A stretch of DNA of 64,000 nt, from NCBI RefSeq assembly GCF_900141705.1, contig NZ_FQYM01000005.1, positions 1 through 64,000 on the forward strand. The letters are read 5' to 3'. The DNA comes from Fibrobacter sp. UWP2 (lineage in GTDB: Bacteria > Fibrobacterota > Fibrobacteria > Fibrobacterales > Fibrobacteraceae). Positions 40,633 through 48,237 of this stretch are shown piece after piece. Within the stretch, counting starts at the first letter, position 1. The number at the start of each line of letters is the position of its first letter. The notes beneath the pieces were generated by a model. It ran no database searches. It worked only from the letters and a program-made list of their open reading frames with translations, and was not told the DNA's origin. The position numbers were made by a program, and so were the translations under genes.

Positions 40633-43321
40633 TTGTTTAAAAAGTTCATTTTTTTTCGCCCTGGTTGCATTTTCGAGTGCGTCTTTCGCTCTTTCCGTGG
40701 AGACGAAGGACGAACAGGCCGCGTCGGCGAACATGGAGGTTCTTCGCTTGCGGGTGGTGAACGACGGACCTCTCGACTTGAGGAACGTGAAAATCAAGTA
40801 CTACATCCGGAATGGTCTGGCTGTCGACGTGTATGATTCCGCTGGGAATGCGGTGTCTGTTGACACAGTGGATTCGGAAACCCTCGCTTTGACCGTAAGT
40901 GTGGATGTACTCCCTGTAGGAGTATTCCCCTATGAAGCTGGCATGTGCTTCGGCATCCATGGAGGCGACTGGCTCCCGTATGACAAGTCGGGGAACTACA
41001 GCTATACAGGCAACGTTGTCTTCGGGTTGAATGCAAATGTGACAGTGTACGTCGGGGACTCCCTTGCTTATGGTACGCCGTTTGGCGGCGCATTTCCAAA
41101 AACATCTGAAGCGAACCCGCTTACGTTGGTCCCCGATACGAAAATACTTATCAATCCTGGAGATTCAGTCTCTTTTGCATGGCATTACGTTCCCGATGCG
41201 GAAAAATACAGATTGACGATTCTCTCTCTGGATTCTGAAAAAGTTTATCAAGAAGAATTGTATGGACTTCGAAAGGCTGTTCAGCTGAGCCCGGGGAATT
41301 ATTTATGGAATGTACAAGCTGGCTCCTCAGAGGCATTGTCGCAAAAAAATAATAATGTAATCAACTACAATCCTTTGACCGTGGCGGATTTCCATTCGCT
41401 TCATATTACAAAGCAAAAGTATCTCGGCGTACCTTCGGTTTCCGGTCGAAAGGACACTCCTATGCTTGTTGTAGGGTATGGGGAATATGCTGATTTGAGA
41501 GAATGGGACAGGCCTCATTTGAATCACCCAGGACTGGATGAATTGGAATCTGATGTCTGTTGGGCGATTGCCCTAAAAAAACTCAATGCCTTTTATGGGG
41601 GAACGCTTTCTTTGGACGAGATAATTTTTCATAAGAAAAAATCGGCCGTAGAACGGATAAATGTTTTTCTTTTTTTAATAAATGCTGCATCTGGCATATC
41701 TGAATATGACATACAGCAAGTTCTTGACTCAACAAAATCCTATTCAATGGGAAGTAAATTAAAAAATCCGCTAATATCAGAAAATGCAAAAAATTATATC
41801 GATGGAAATAATATATTGCTTATTCAGATGAATTGGGAAAGCGGCGAAGGACACTATATGCTTATTGATGGATATGTTGAAAGCGAGGAAGAAACTTTTT
41901 TTAGATACGTAAACACAGACAATTACGGCAGTTACGGTCTGTTTGACGAATCTTTTTTGCAGACAATAGGTTCTTATTTTGTAATTGAACCACTTGATAA
42001 TGTTCGCAACATGGATTCCACTCTGGGCGTTGTAAAATACGATATGTACAATACGTGGACGGAATGGAAAGATTCCGATGGGGATGGTCTCACCGATTTC
42101 GACGAAATCGAACGATTTCATACCTGTTCGGGCTTGCCCGCATACGACCCGGACTATTGTGTCGGTGTTGACCCGCAGGATTCCGATGGAGACGGCGTGG
42201 ACGACAAGGATGAAATCTATTCGTACACTATTCTGGAAAAGAGCCGGTTGAACTTGAATTCTGCATACCCGGGACCGTTTGATTTAAATCAAATGCAGGT
42301 GATTGCGGGGATTGAAAGCGAGTATATGGCTGATGTGGATGGGGACGGCCTGCGGGCCGAACTGGACAAAGATTCCGACGGGGATTCACTACTAGATGGA
42401 GTTGATCCCAATCCATACAATTATGATTTCCTTGGTGCTGTTTCGCTGGAAGAAAATGAACTTCCTGAAGATGTTGTCTTATATGCAAGAGAGCGACTAA
42501 GAGTAAACGACGGATGTACTTGCATTGGACAATATAGCGTTCCATGTGTGTATGCCTCAGAAGATACAGTCTTTAATTATGGCGTAACGTTAGGTGTAAA
42601 TACATCCGGAGCCTTGGTACACTCAAAAAATAATGTTTTTATTCAAAGTAACAGAGCGAATACATTTTTTGTGAATTTCTACGGAGACGAAAAACTAAGA
42701 GCGGACCGCCAGGATGAAAAAGCTACGATTGTTCAATACAAAGATCCGAAACATTGGCCTTGGAAATTGAACATAAACCTGCCCGTGTTTGACGAGGGTG
42801 ATTCCGTTCTGGTTGTGCAGCGGGGTGACACCTGTTACTTGGATGATGGAGCTCACTTAAAAGAGTTGAAAGTTGAATCTGGCGGTGTTGTGTATTTCCC
42901 AGCCGGGAACGTTTACATAGGATATTTGCAACTGGATGCCGGGTCGTTAATCTTCCCTAAACCTCTTTACGAAAGTAACCTTTATGTGAAAAGGAATATG
43001 ATATGGAATAGCTCTTTTCCCGTATATCCCAAATTTGAACCTAAAGATTTGGCTGAGAATTTTAGACTATTTTATTATGGAGATCGAAGGATATTTATAA
43101 ACGCGAATTGGTTCGGGACGATAATTGCACCGGATGCTGCGGTAGTTTTAGGGCAAACGCAAAAAAAGAGTATGTACGGCCAGGTTTATGCCAAAGAAAT
43201 TGTGGTACACCAAGTTACTGATTTGCACAATGTCCCATTCAATCCGACATATTCAAATGAAAAAACAGAATATGTGCTAGATTCAGAAATTTTTTTAAGA
43301 AGTAAAGAAGGCTGCTTATGA
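40633..43321 (+). CDS. Secreted CBM3-like / C39-peptidase-like / calcium-repeat protein; split signal peptide
   Basis: The long frame starts only at GTG 40697 (874 residues), but a signal peptide is split over two frames: TTG 40633 (GGGG 9 bases before) begins MFKKFIFF, and after a run of eight T (40649-40656) the other frame continues ALVAFSSASFA into the long frame. Seven T would join them. Domains: a CBM3-like sandwich (~10-120; 'NVKIKYYIRNG', 'GIHGGDWLPYDKSGNYSYTG'), a C39/papain-like peptidase (~260-430; 'SDVCWAIALKKLNA', 'GEGHYMLIDGY'), thrombospondin-3-type calcium repeats (~455-600; 'DSDGDGLTDFDE') and a C-terminal 'FGTIIAPDAAVVLGQ' beta domain. The DNA is AT-rich against its neighbours. 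Probably surface-bound to polysaccharide; the protease role is inferred. Confidence 0.75.
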
Positions 43322-44085
43322 AAAAACTGCTGTTTTCGCTATCGTTTTTATTTGTGGCAGATGTTATTGCCGTCTGTAATAATCAATACGTCGGAGAAAT
43401 TGTAGAGTTTTTGGATAGCTCTATATGGTATAATAATGATGGAGGGGCTTTTCTCCATGGTTTTCCCACTTTGGTTAATGGGGAGGTTTCTTACTTTCTT
43501 GAAGATGGATATAATTGCGAGCAAAAGGAATCAAAGCGAAGTTTTTTGGATTCAAATAACGCTTTTTTATATCGGAGACAAGATTCATATTCGCAAATGC
43601 TTAGCGTTGTAGTTCTCGACGCTTCGACTTTTCTGCCCGGCGATATTTTTAGAGATGAATTTCTGCATTGGCAGCGGTGTGGAATGTTAAGTTTATCCTA
43701 TGAAGAGGCCGATTCCGTAGTAACGCCTTTGGTTAAGGCTATGAATGAGTATTTTACTGAAGAGGATAACAGCGGGGAATTCAGTTCACAATTTTTTCGC
43801 GCTACACCGGACTATATTGGTTTGTCAAAACAAATTAATCAGTGGATGGAACAATCCTGTGAAGCGGCTCCTTTACCTCAATCAAGTTCCGTTTCTCATT
43901 GTCAAATTGTTTTTATGAATGGCCTAATCCAAATTCCCCCGGAATTGCAGGGCAAGCATTATTTTATGTTCGACTTGAACGGACAGACGCTCCAGAGCGG
44001 AAAATTGGAACAGAATGTCACTCTTCCTCGCCATCCGGTCATCTTGAAGATCGATGGGCAACGGGAAATTTTCATCCGGAATTAG
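43318..44085 (+). CDS. Secreted protein, partner of the C39-like protein
   Basis: 255 residues; its ATG overlaps the previous stop (ATGA), so it is translationally coupled. Signal peptide ~1-19 (MKKLLFSLSFLFVADVIA). Several cysteines ('AVCNNQY', 'YNCEQK', 'QRCGMLSL', 'QSCEAA') may pair in the envelope. The last ~50 residues ('HYFMFDLNGQTLQSGKLEQNV...VILKIDGQREIFI') resemble a short type-9-type C-terminal sorting strand set. No known family for the core. Same AT-rich composition as the gene before it. It could be a substrate, inhibitor or chaperone of the putative protease. Confidence 0.7.
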   Translation: MKKLLFSLSFLFVADVIAVCNNQYVGEIVEFLDSSIWYNNDGGAFLHGFPTLVNGEVSYFLEDGYNCEQKESKRSFLDSNNAFLYRRQDSYSQMLSVVVLDASTFLPGDIFRDEFLHWQRCGMLSLSYEEADSVVTPLVKAMNEYFTEEDNSGEFSSQFFRATPDYIGLSKQINQWMEQSCEAAPLPQSSSVSHCQIVFMNGLIQIPPELQGKHYFMFDLNGQTLQSGKLEQNVTLPRHPVILKIDGQREIFIRN

Positions 44086-44103
44086 AAATAGGGCTAGGAT
44101 TAA

Positions 44104-44175
44104 TACCCATGTCCGGAATCGAACCGGAATAACCTCCTTCGGAGGGAGGGACACTATCCATTGTGATACACGGGC
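44104..44175 (-). tRNA. tRNA-Arg (anticodon CCG)
   Basis: On the minus strand 72 bases fold into a cloverleaf: acceptor GCCCGTG/CATGGGT (with G-T wobbles at pairs 1-72 and 5-68), D-loop AATGGATA with GG and A20, anticodon stem CCTCC/GGAGG around loop CTCCGAA (anticodon CCG), a 4-base variable region, and T-arm TCCGG-TTCGATT-CCGGA. The discriminator is A; CCA is not encoded. A20 and C35 fit arginine identity. Pair 10-25 of the D stem is a T-T mismatch, so the molecule is slightly degenerate. Its 3' end faces the AT-rich pair at 40.6-44.1 kb. Confidence 0.85.
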
Positions 44176-44201
44176 AGATAGTTTGCCAAATATATAAAAC
44201 T

Positions 44202-45512
44202 TTATAGCAATTTGACGATGAGTTCGTGCGGTTCGGCGTCCACCACCAGCGCATCGCGGAATTCGCCCACGTCGGCATCGCCCTCGAGTACCTTCACGAT
44301 GTCGTCGTTCTCCATCGAGTTGCCTTCGGTACGCCCGTAGAAGTGGTATTCGCTTTCTTCGGCCACCTGGTCGATGATGATCCGGACGGTCTTCCCAATC
44401 ATCGATTCGGCGTGTTCCGCGTCGATTTCTTCTTGCAGGTCGGTCACCGCGTCGAGCCTTGCGCGGGCCTCGCTCTCGTCCACGGCGGGCAAGTCCATCT
44501 CCATCACGGGCGTGCCCTCTTCGGGGCTGAACACGAATCCGCCCAGGTGGTCGAACTGGATGTCCTGCAGCAGTTCCATCAGTTCCTCGAAATCCTCGTG
44601 CGTCTCGCCGGGAAACCCGACAAGCACGGTCGTGCGGAGCATTACTCCCGGGATGCGCTCGCGGATCTTGTGCAAAATGTCCACGAGTTCTTTTTTGCGG
44701 TAGTTCCGCTTCATGTTCTTGAGCACGTTGTCGCTGGCGTGCTGGATAGGCATGTCCACGTACTTCACGAGTCTGGGCTCGTTTGCCATCAGGTCCAAAA
44801 GTTCGTCGTCCACAAACATGGGGTACCAGTACAGCGTGCGTATCCACGGGATGTTCGTGTTGTCGAGAATCGCTTTCAAAAGTTGGGCTAGCGTGCCGCC
44901 TTTTTTCCCTTTTTCACGACCAAAGTAAGTGGTGTCCTGTGCAATCAAGGTGATTTCTTTGACGCCCTGCTTTTCCAGTTCCTTCGCCTCGGCCACAATG
45001 TCTTCGATGGGGCGGGAAACCTGTTTGCCGCGAATCAGCGGGATGGCGCAGTAGGCGCACCGCCGGTTGCAGCCCTCGGCAATCTTCAGGTAGGCATGGT
45101 GCTTGAACCCGCCCAAGTTCATGCGGGCGAGGTTCTCTGCCTCACAGCCCTTCGGGGCGACAAAGCCCATCTTCTTCAAAAGTTCGCCCGGCTTGTACGT
45201 GCCCACCCAGTAATCCACTTCGGGCAGTTCCTTTTCAAGTTCCTTGCCGTAACGGCCCGAAAGGCACCCCGAAACAATCAGTTTCTGCTTCTTTTTTTTG
45301 CCGTTAATTTGTGCGAGAATCGCGTTGATGGATTCTTCCTTGGCGGCTTCAATGAACCCGCAGGTGTTGACCAAAATGTAATCTGCCTTTGCCGCACTGT
45401 CGCAGGTGGCAAAGCCCGCGTGCAGCATCTCGCCGACGAGGTTCTCCGCGTCGACCTGGTTCTTGGCGCATCCTAAGTGGACAACGAAAACTTTGGGCTT
45501 CTTTGTAGGCAT
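44202..45512 (-). CDS. rimO: Ribosomal protein S12 methylthiotransferase RimO
   Basis: A radical-SAM enzyme that methylthiolates Asp88/89 of S12. The N-terminal UPF0004 domain has 'VHLGCAKNQVDAENLVGEM' (RimO type) and Cys residues in 'NTCGF' and 'VSGCLSGRYG'; the radical-SAM cluster is 'AEGCNRRCAYCAIPLIRG' (CX3CX2C); the C-terminal TRAM domain follows ('GKTVRIIIDQ...EFRDALVVD'). 436 residues is typical. It ends 26 bases from the tRNA-Arg gene on the same strand. Confidence 0.96.
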   Translation of the reverse strand: MPTKKPKVFVVHLGCAKNQVDAENLVGEMLHAGFATCDSAAKADYILVNTCGFIEAAKEESINAILAQINGKKKKQKLIVSGCLSGRYGKELEKELPEVDYWVGTYKPGELLKKMGFVAPKGCEAENLARMNLGGFKHHAYLKIAEGCNRRCAYCAIPLIRGKQVSRPIEDIVAEAKELEKQGVKEITLIAQDTTYFGREKGKKGGTLAQLLKAILDNTNIPWIRTLYWYPMFVDDELLDLMANEPRLVKYVDMPIQHASDNVLKNMKRNYRKKELVDILHKIRERIPGVMLRTTVLVGFPGETHEDFEELMELLQDIQFDHLGGFVFSPEEGTPVMEMDLPAVDESEARARLDAVTDLQEEIDAEHAESMIGKTVRIIIDQVAEESEYHFYGRTEGNSMENDDIVKVLEGDADVGEFRDALVVDAEPHELIVKLL

Positions 45513-45542
45513 GTTTGCAAATTTAGAAAAACGGGGACACGA

Positions 45543-45569
45543 AAAAAAGAGCCCCGGAGGGCTCTTTTT
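45543..45569. terminator. Bidirectional terminator between rimO and the SPOR gene
   Basis: AGAGCCC-CGGA-GGGCTCT with A7 on the left and T5 on the right. On the minus strand it ends the SPOR lipoprotein transcript before rimO. Confidence 0.85.
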
Positions 45570-45588
45570 AAAGCTTTGTGCGTTTCAC

Positions 45589-46359
45589 TTATTCCCAGTC
45601 GTCCACGACATTGGCGGCGGGAGCGGCCGGTGCTGCGGGGGCAGGAGCCGGTTCTGCAGCAGGAGCTGCCTGCGGAGCGGGTTCCGGTTGCGGGGCCGGT
45701 TCCGGTGCGGCTTGAACTGCGGGTGCCGGTTCAGCGGCGGGAGCCGGTTCTGCCGGAGTTTCTTCGGCAGGGGCGTAATAGGTGGTGCTGGAGTTGTTGT
45801 AGCTTTCGCCTTCGTCACCACCCGGGTTGCCGACCGAGTCGTTGTTGCTGTTGTCAACCCACCAGGGGAAGTTCAGCGGAGAGAGAACTTGGGTACCGTA
45901 GTCTTGGGCCATTTTGACAGAGGAGAAGTAGCCCACGCGAACGCGGTAGTACGTGCCTTCGAGTTCGCCCGGGTTTTCAACTTCGGCCACGTAGGCTTCG
46001 ATGTTCTGCTCGGCGAGTTTCTTGACAATACCATCGGCAGCCTTTTTGGAGGGCTGGATGCTGACTTGGATTACGTAGGAGCCGTCTTCGAGGGGTTTGA
46101 TGTCGCTCGAAACCGGTGCCGCGGCGGATTTTGCTTCTCCGGCTGCCGGAGCGTCCTCTTTCTTGTCGCCAGAGAGGGACTGGATAGGAACCAGTTCGGG
46201 TTCGTCGGCTGCCGGAGCGGGAGCCGCTTCCTTTTCGACCTTAGCGGCTGGTTTTGCGTCCATTTGGGGGACGACGTCTTCTTCTGCCTTGCTGCATGCC
46301 GTATAGACGGCACAGGTAAGAGCTAATGCGCTAATGGAAAGAACCGAAAGCGATTTCAT
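45589..46359 (-). CDS. SPOR-domain lipoprotein with Pro/Ala-rich tail
   Basis: A lipoprotein signal ends in 'VYTAC'. An Ala/Pro/Glu linker (~30-85) leads to a SPOR domain (~90-165: 'SYVIQVSIQPSKKAADGIVKKLAEQNIEAYVAEV', 'YYRVRVGYFSSVKMAQDYGTQVL'), which binds denuded peptidoglycan at division sites. The last ~70 residues are repeats of PAPAAEPAPA type, an unusual place for such a low-complexity segment, ending in 'NVVDDWE'. It may link the outer membrane to the septal wall. Confidence 0.87.
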   Translation of the reverse strand: MKSLSVLSISALALTCAVYTACSKAEEDVVPQMDAKPAAKVEKEAAPAPAADEPELVPIQSLSGDKKEDAPAAGEAKSAAAPVSSDIKPLEDGSYVIQVSIQPSKKAADGIVKKLAEQNIEAYVAEVENPGELEGTYYRVRVGYFSSVKMAQDYGTQVLSPLNFPWWVDNSNNDSVGNPGGDEGESYNNSSTTYYAPAEETPAEPAPAAEPAPAVQAAPEPAPQPEPAPQAAPAAEPAPAPAAPAAPAANVVDDWE

Positions 46360-46560
46360 TAAGATCTCCAGGTTATCGTTAAAACGCCAATTTTATGAAT
46401 AAAATTTGCCTTGTTTATAGAAAAATATACATAAGTCTTTGACAACCCGCAAGTTATAAAGAAAAAAAGTGCAAAAATTGGACCAAAAACGTGGAAAACT
46501 GAGCCGAAGGAGGTCGTTTTGCCTTCTCTGGTCGCTTTTTTTGCCCCGATTGTGTGCCCC

Positions 46561-46589
46561 TTGACGAAAAACCGAGAGTTAAATATATT
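46561..46589 (+). promoter_or_regulatory. rpsU promoter TTGACG-17-TATATT
   Basis: TTGACG (46561-46566) and TATATT (46584-46589) with exact 17-base spacing, 36 bases before rpsU. It is one of the clearest promoters in the window. The rest of the 265-base gap before it shows no gene. Confidence 0.75.
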
Positions 46590-46624
46590 TGGGCTCCAAA
46601 TGAAATTTTAACCAAAGGAATATC

Positions 46625-46834
46625 GTGATCGGCGTTATTGTTAAGTCCAACGAACCTTTCGAACGCGCACTCAAGCGTTTCACCAAGTCTTGCGAAAAGA
46701 ATGGCATCATTTCCGATGTCAAGAAGCGTCAGCGCTTCGAAAAGCCTTCCGAAGAAAAGAAGCGCATTGAAACGGCTGCCCGTCGCAAGCGTCTCAAAGA
46801 GATTGCTGACCAGAACCGCAAGCGTCTCTACTAA
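46625..46834 (+). CDS. rpsU: 30S ribosomal protein S21
   Basis: 69 residues, starting at GTG with the ribosome-binding site AAAGGA. 'VIVKSNEPFERALKRFTKSCEKNGIISDVKKRQRFEKPSEEKKR' is the S21 signature; the tail is highly basic. It binds late in the 30S subunit near the anti-Shine-Dalgarno region. yqeY follows after 83 bases, as in the macromolecular-synthesis operon of other bacteria, but dnaG and rpoD do not follow here. Confidence 0.96.
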   Translation: MIGVIVKSNEPFERALKRFTKSCEKNGIISDVKKRQRFEKPSEEKKRIETAARRKRLKEIADQNRKRLY

Positions 46835-46917
46835 TTCGGTTTTATATATTTTTGAATGGGTCGCCGACATAGCCTGTCGGGGGCTCATTAGTTGTATATG
46901 GACAAAAGGAGTTCACT

Positions 46918-47388
46918 ATGAGCAGTGCATTGCTTACCAAGATTCTCGATGATATCAAGACCGCCATGAAGGCGCACGATGCCGAAACCCTGAGCACCCT
47001 CCGTACTCTCCACTCCGACATCAAGAACGAGGCCATGAAGTCCGGCGCGACTCCGGCCCAAATCACCGACTCCATCACCGACGAAATGTGCGTCGACGTG
47101 CTCGCTAAGAGCGTGAAGCAAAAGCAGGAATCCATCGAGATTTTGAAGAAGGGCGGATTCATGGACAAGGTCCCTGCCGAAGAGGCCGTGATCGCCATCT
47201 ACCGCAAGTACATGCCCGCCGAAATGAGCGAAGACGAAGTCAAGGCCCTCATCGCCGAAATCAAGGCTGCCACCGGAGCCTCTAGCCCCAAGGACATGGG
47301 CAAGATCATGAAGGAACTCTCCCCGAAGGTCAAGGGTCGCTTCGATGCGAAGCGCGCCAGCGCCCTGGTTCAGGAAGCTCTTAAATGA
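46918..47388 (+). CDS. GatB/YqeY domain protein
   Basis: 156 residues matching YqeY along the length: 'LLTKILDDIKTAMKAHDAETLSTLRTLHSDIKNEA', 'DVLAKSVKQKQESIEILKKGG' and 'EVKALIAEIKAATGASSPKDMGKIMKELSPKVKGRFDAKRASALVQEAL'. The family shares the tRNA-binding tail domain of the GatB amidotransferase subunit; a role in tRNA quality control has been proposed elsewhere. The ribosome-binding site is aaaggag. Genetically linked to rpsU as in many bacteria. Confidence 0.95.
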   Translation: MSSALLTKILDDIKTAMKAHDAETLSTLRTLHSDIKNEAMKSGATPAQITDSITDEMCVDVLAKSVKQKQESIEILKKGGFMDKVPAEEAVIAIYRKYMPAEMSEDEVKALIAEIKAATGASSPKDMGKIMKELSPKVKGRFDAKRASALVQEALK

Positions 47389-47402
47389 CCGCTCGGCTCT
47401 AT

Positions 47403-47682
47403 CGTAGGTAAAGAACCTACGCATTCGCCTCGCTCTCGCTACCGCCCCAGCTTAACGTCTGGGGCTTTGTGGCTCACAGAGTAACACGAAGTGTCATCCT
47501 GAGCTATACGAAACTAAGAACTTTAGTTCTAAAGTTGAGTTATCCTCTTTGTGGAGGAGAGGCGTAGCCTCGAAGTCGATATACAAGACTTGGGGCTTTA
47601 GCCCCATAGTTGCGTTAGGTTCGAAGGAGCAGGATCTAGACCCGCATTGTCATGCCCGGCTCGACCGGGCATCTCTTTTTTT
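47403..47682. repeat. Gap filled with nested extragenic palindromes and a terminator
   Basis: The 318-base gap between yqeY and the PLD-like gene has no coding content. It holds CGTAGGT/ACCTACG (47403-47421), GCCCCAG/CTGGGGC (47444-47465), the GTCATCCTGAGC element (47493 on) interrupted by AACTTTAG-TT-CTAAAGTT (47519-47536), TGGGGC-TTTA-GCCCCA (47591-47606), and ATGCCCGG-N5-CCGGGCAT with a T7 run (47652-47681), which is a good terminator. It looks like stacked insertions of several repeat types. Confidence 0.65.
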
Positions 47683-47706
47683 CAAATTTTCTTTATATTT
47701 ACTCCC

Positions 47707-48228
47707 GTGCCCACATTCACTAAGTATATCCAGAACGAGGAACATTACTCCGAGGTCATCTCGCGGATTGCGAAGGTCCGCGAGACGTTGTGGATCGGTA
47801 CTGCCGACATCAAGGATGTCTACGTGAAGCAGGATGGCGAATCGATGCCCCTGCTCGGGCAACTGGCCGCACTCCTGAAGCGTGGCGTTGGCGTGCGGCT
47901 CATTCACGCGAAGGAGCCGGGCCCGAACTTCCGCGAGGACTTCGACCGCTTCAAGATTCTAGCGACCGACCTTGAACGCGTCATGTGCCCGCGGGTGCAT
48001 TTCAAGATGATGATTTTTGACTTGGAAACAGCCTACATCGGCTCCGCGAACTTGACGGGTGCGGGCATCGGCATGAAGAGCAGCTTGCGCCGCAACTTCG
48101 AGGCGGGTATCCTCACCAACGATCCCGAACTCGTGCAGCCCGCCATTGAACAGTTCGACACACTCTGGATGGGCTCGCACTGCAAAAATTGCGGCCGCCA
48201 GGAATTCTGTGGCGACCGGATTAAGTAA
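47707..48228 (+). CDS. PLD-like domain protein with C-terminal cysteine cluster
   Basis: It starts at GTG 47707 ('MPTFTKYIQNEEHYSEVI'). It has one phospholipase-D motif, 'HFKMMIFDLETAYIGSANLTGAG' (HxKx4D), so it would work as a homodimer or act as a nuclease-like protein. It ends in 'HCKNCGRQEFC', a probable metal-binding or disulfide cluster. There is no signal peptide. No ribosome-binding site; TATATTTACTCCC precedes the start directly, so the message is probably leaderless. It lies 9 bases before the regulator gene and is probably co-transcribed with it. Confidence 0.8.
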   Translation: MPTFTKYIQNEEHYSEVISRIAKVRETLWIGTADIKDVYVKQDGESMPLLGQLAALLKRGVGVRLIHAKEPGPNFREDFDRFKILATDLERVMCPRVHFKMMIFDLETAYIGSANLTGAGIGMKSSLRRNFEAGILTNDPELVQPAIEQFDTLWMGSHCKNCGRQEFCGDRIK

Positions 48229-48237
48229 ATTTCACAT

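Noticed and set aside
43318-44175. Integrated element with tRNA-duplicated attachment site
   Set aside because: No direct repeat of the tRNA 3' end was found at the far side and there is no integrase; kept only as a weak inference in the findings.
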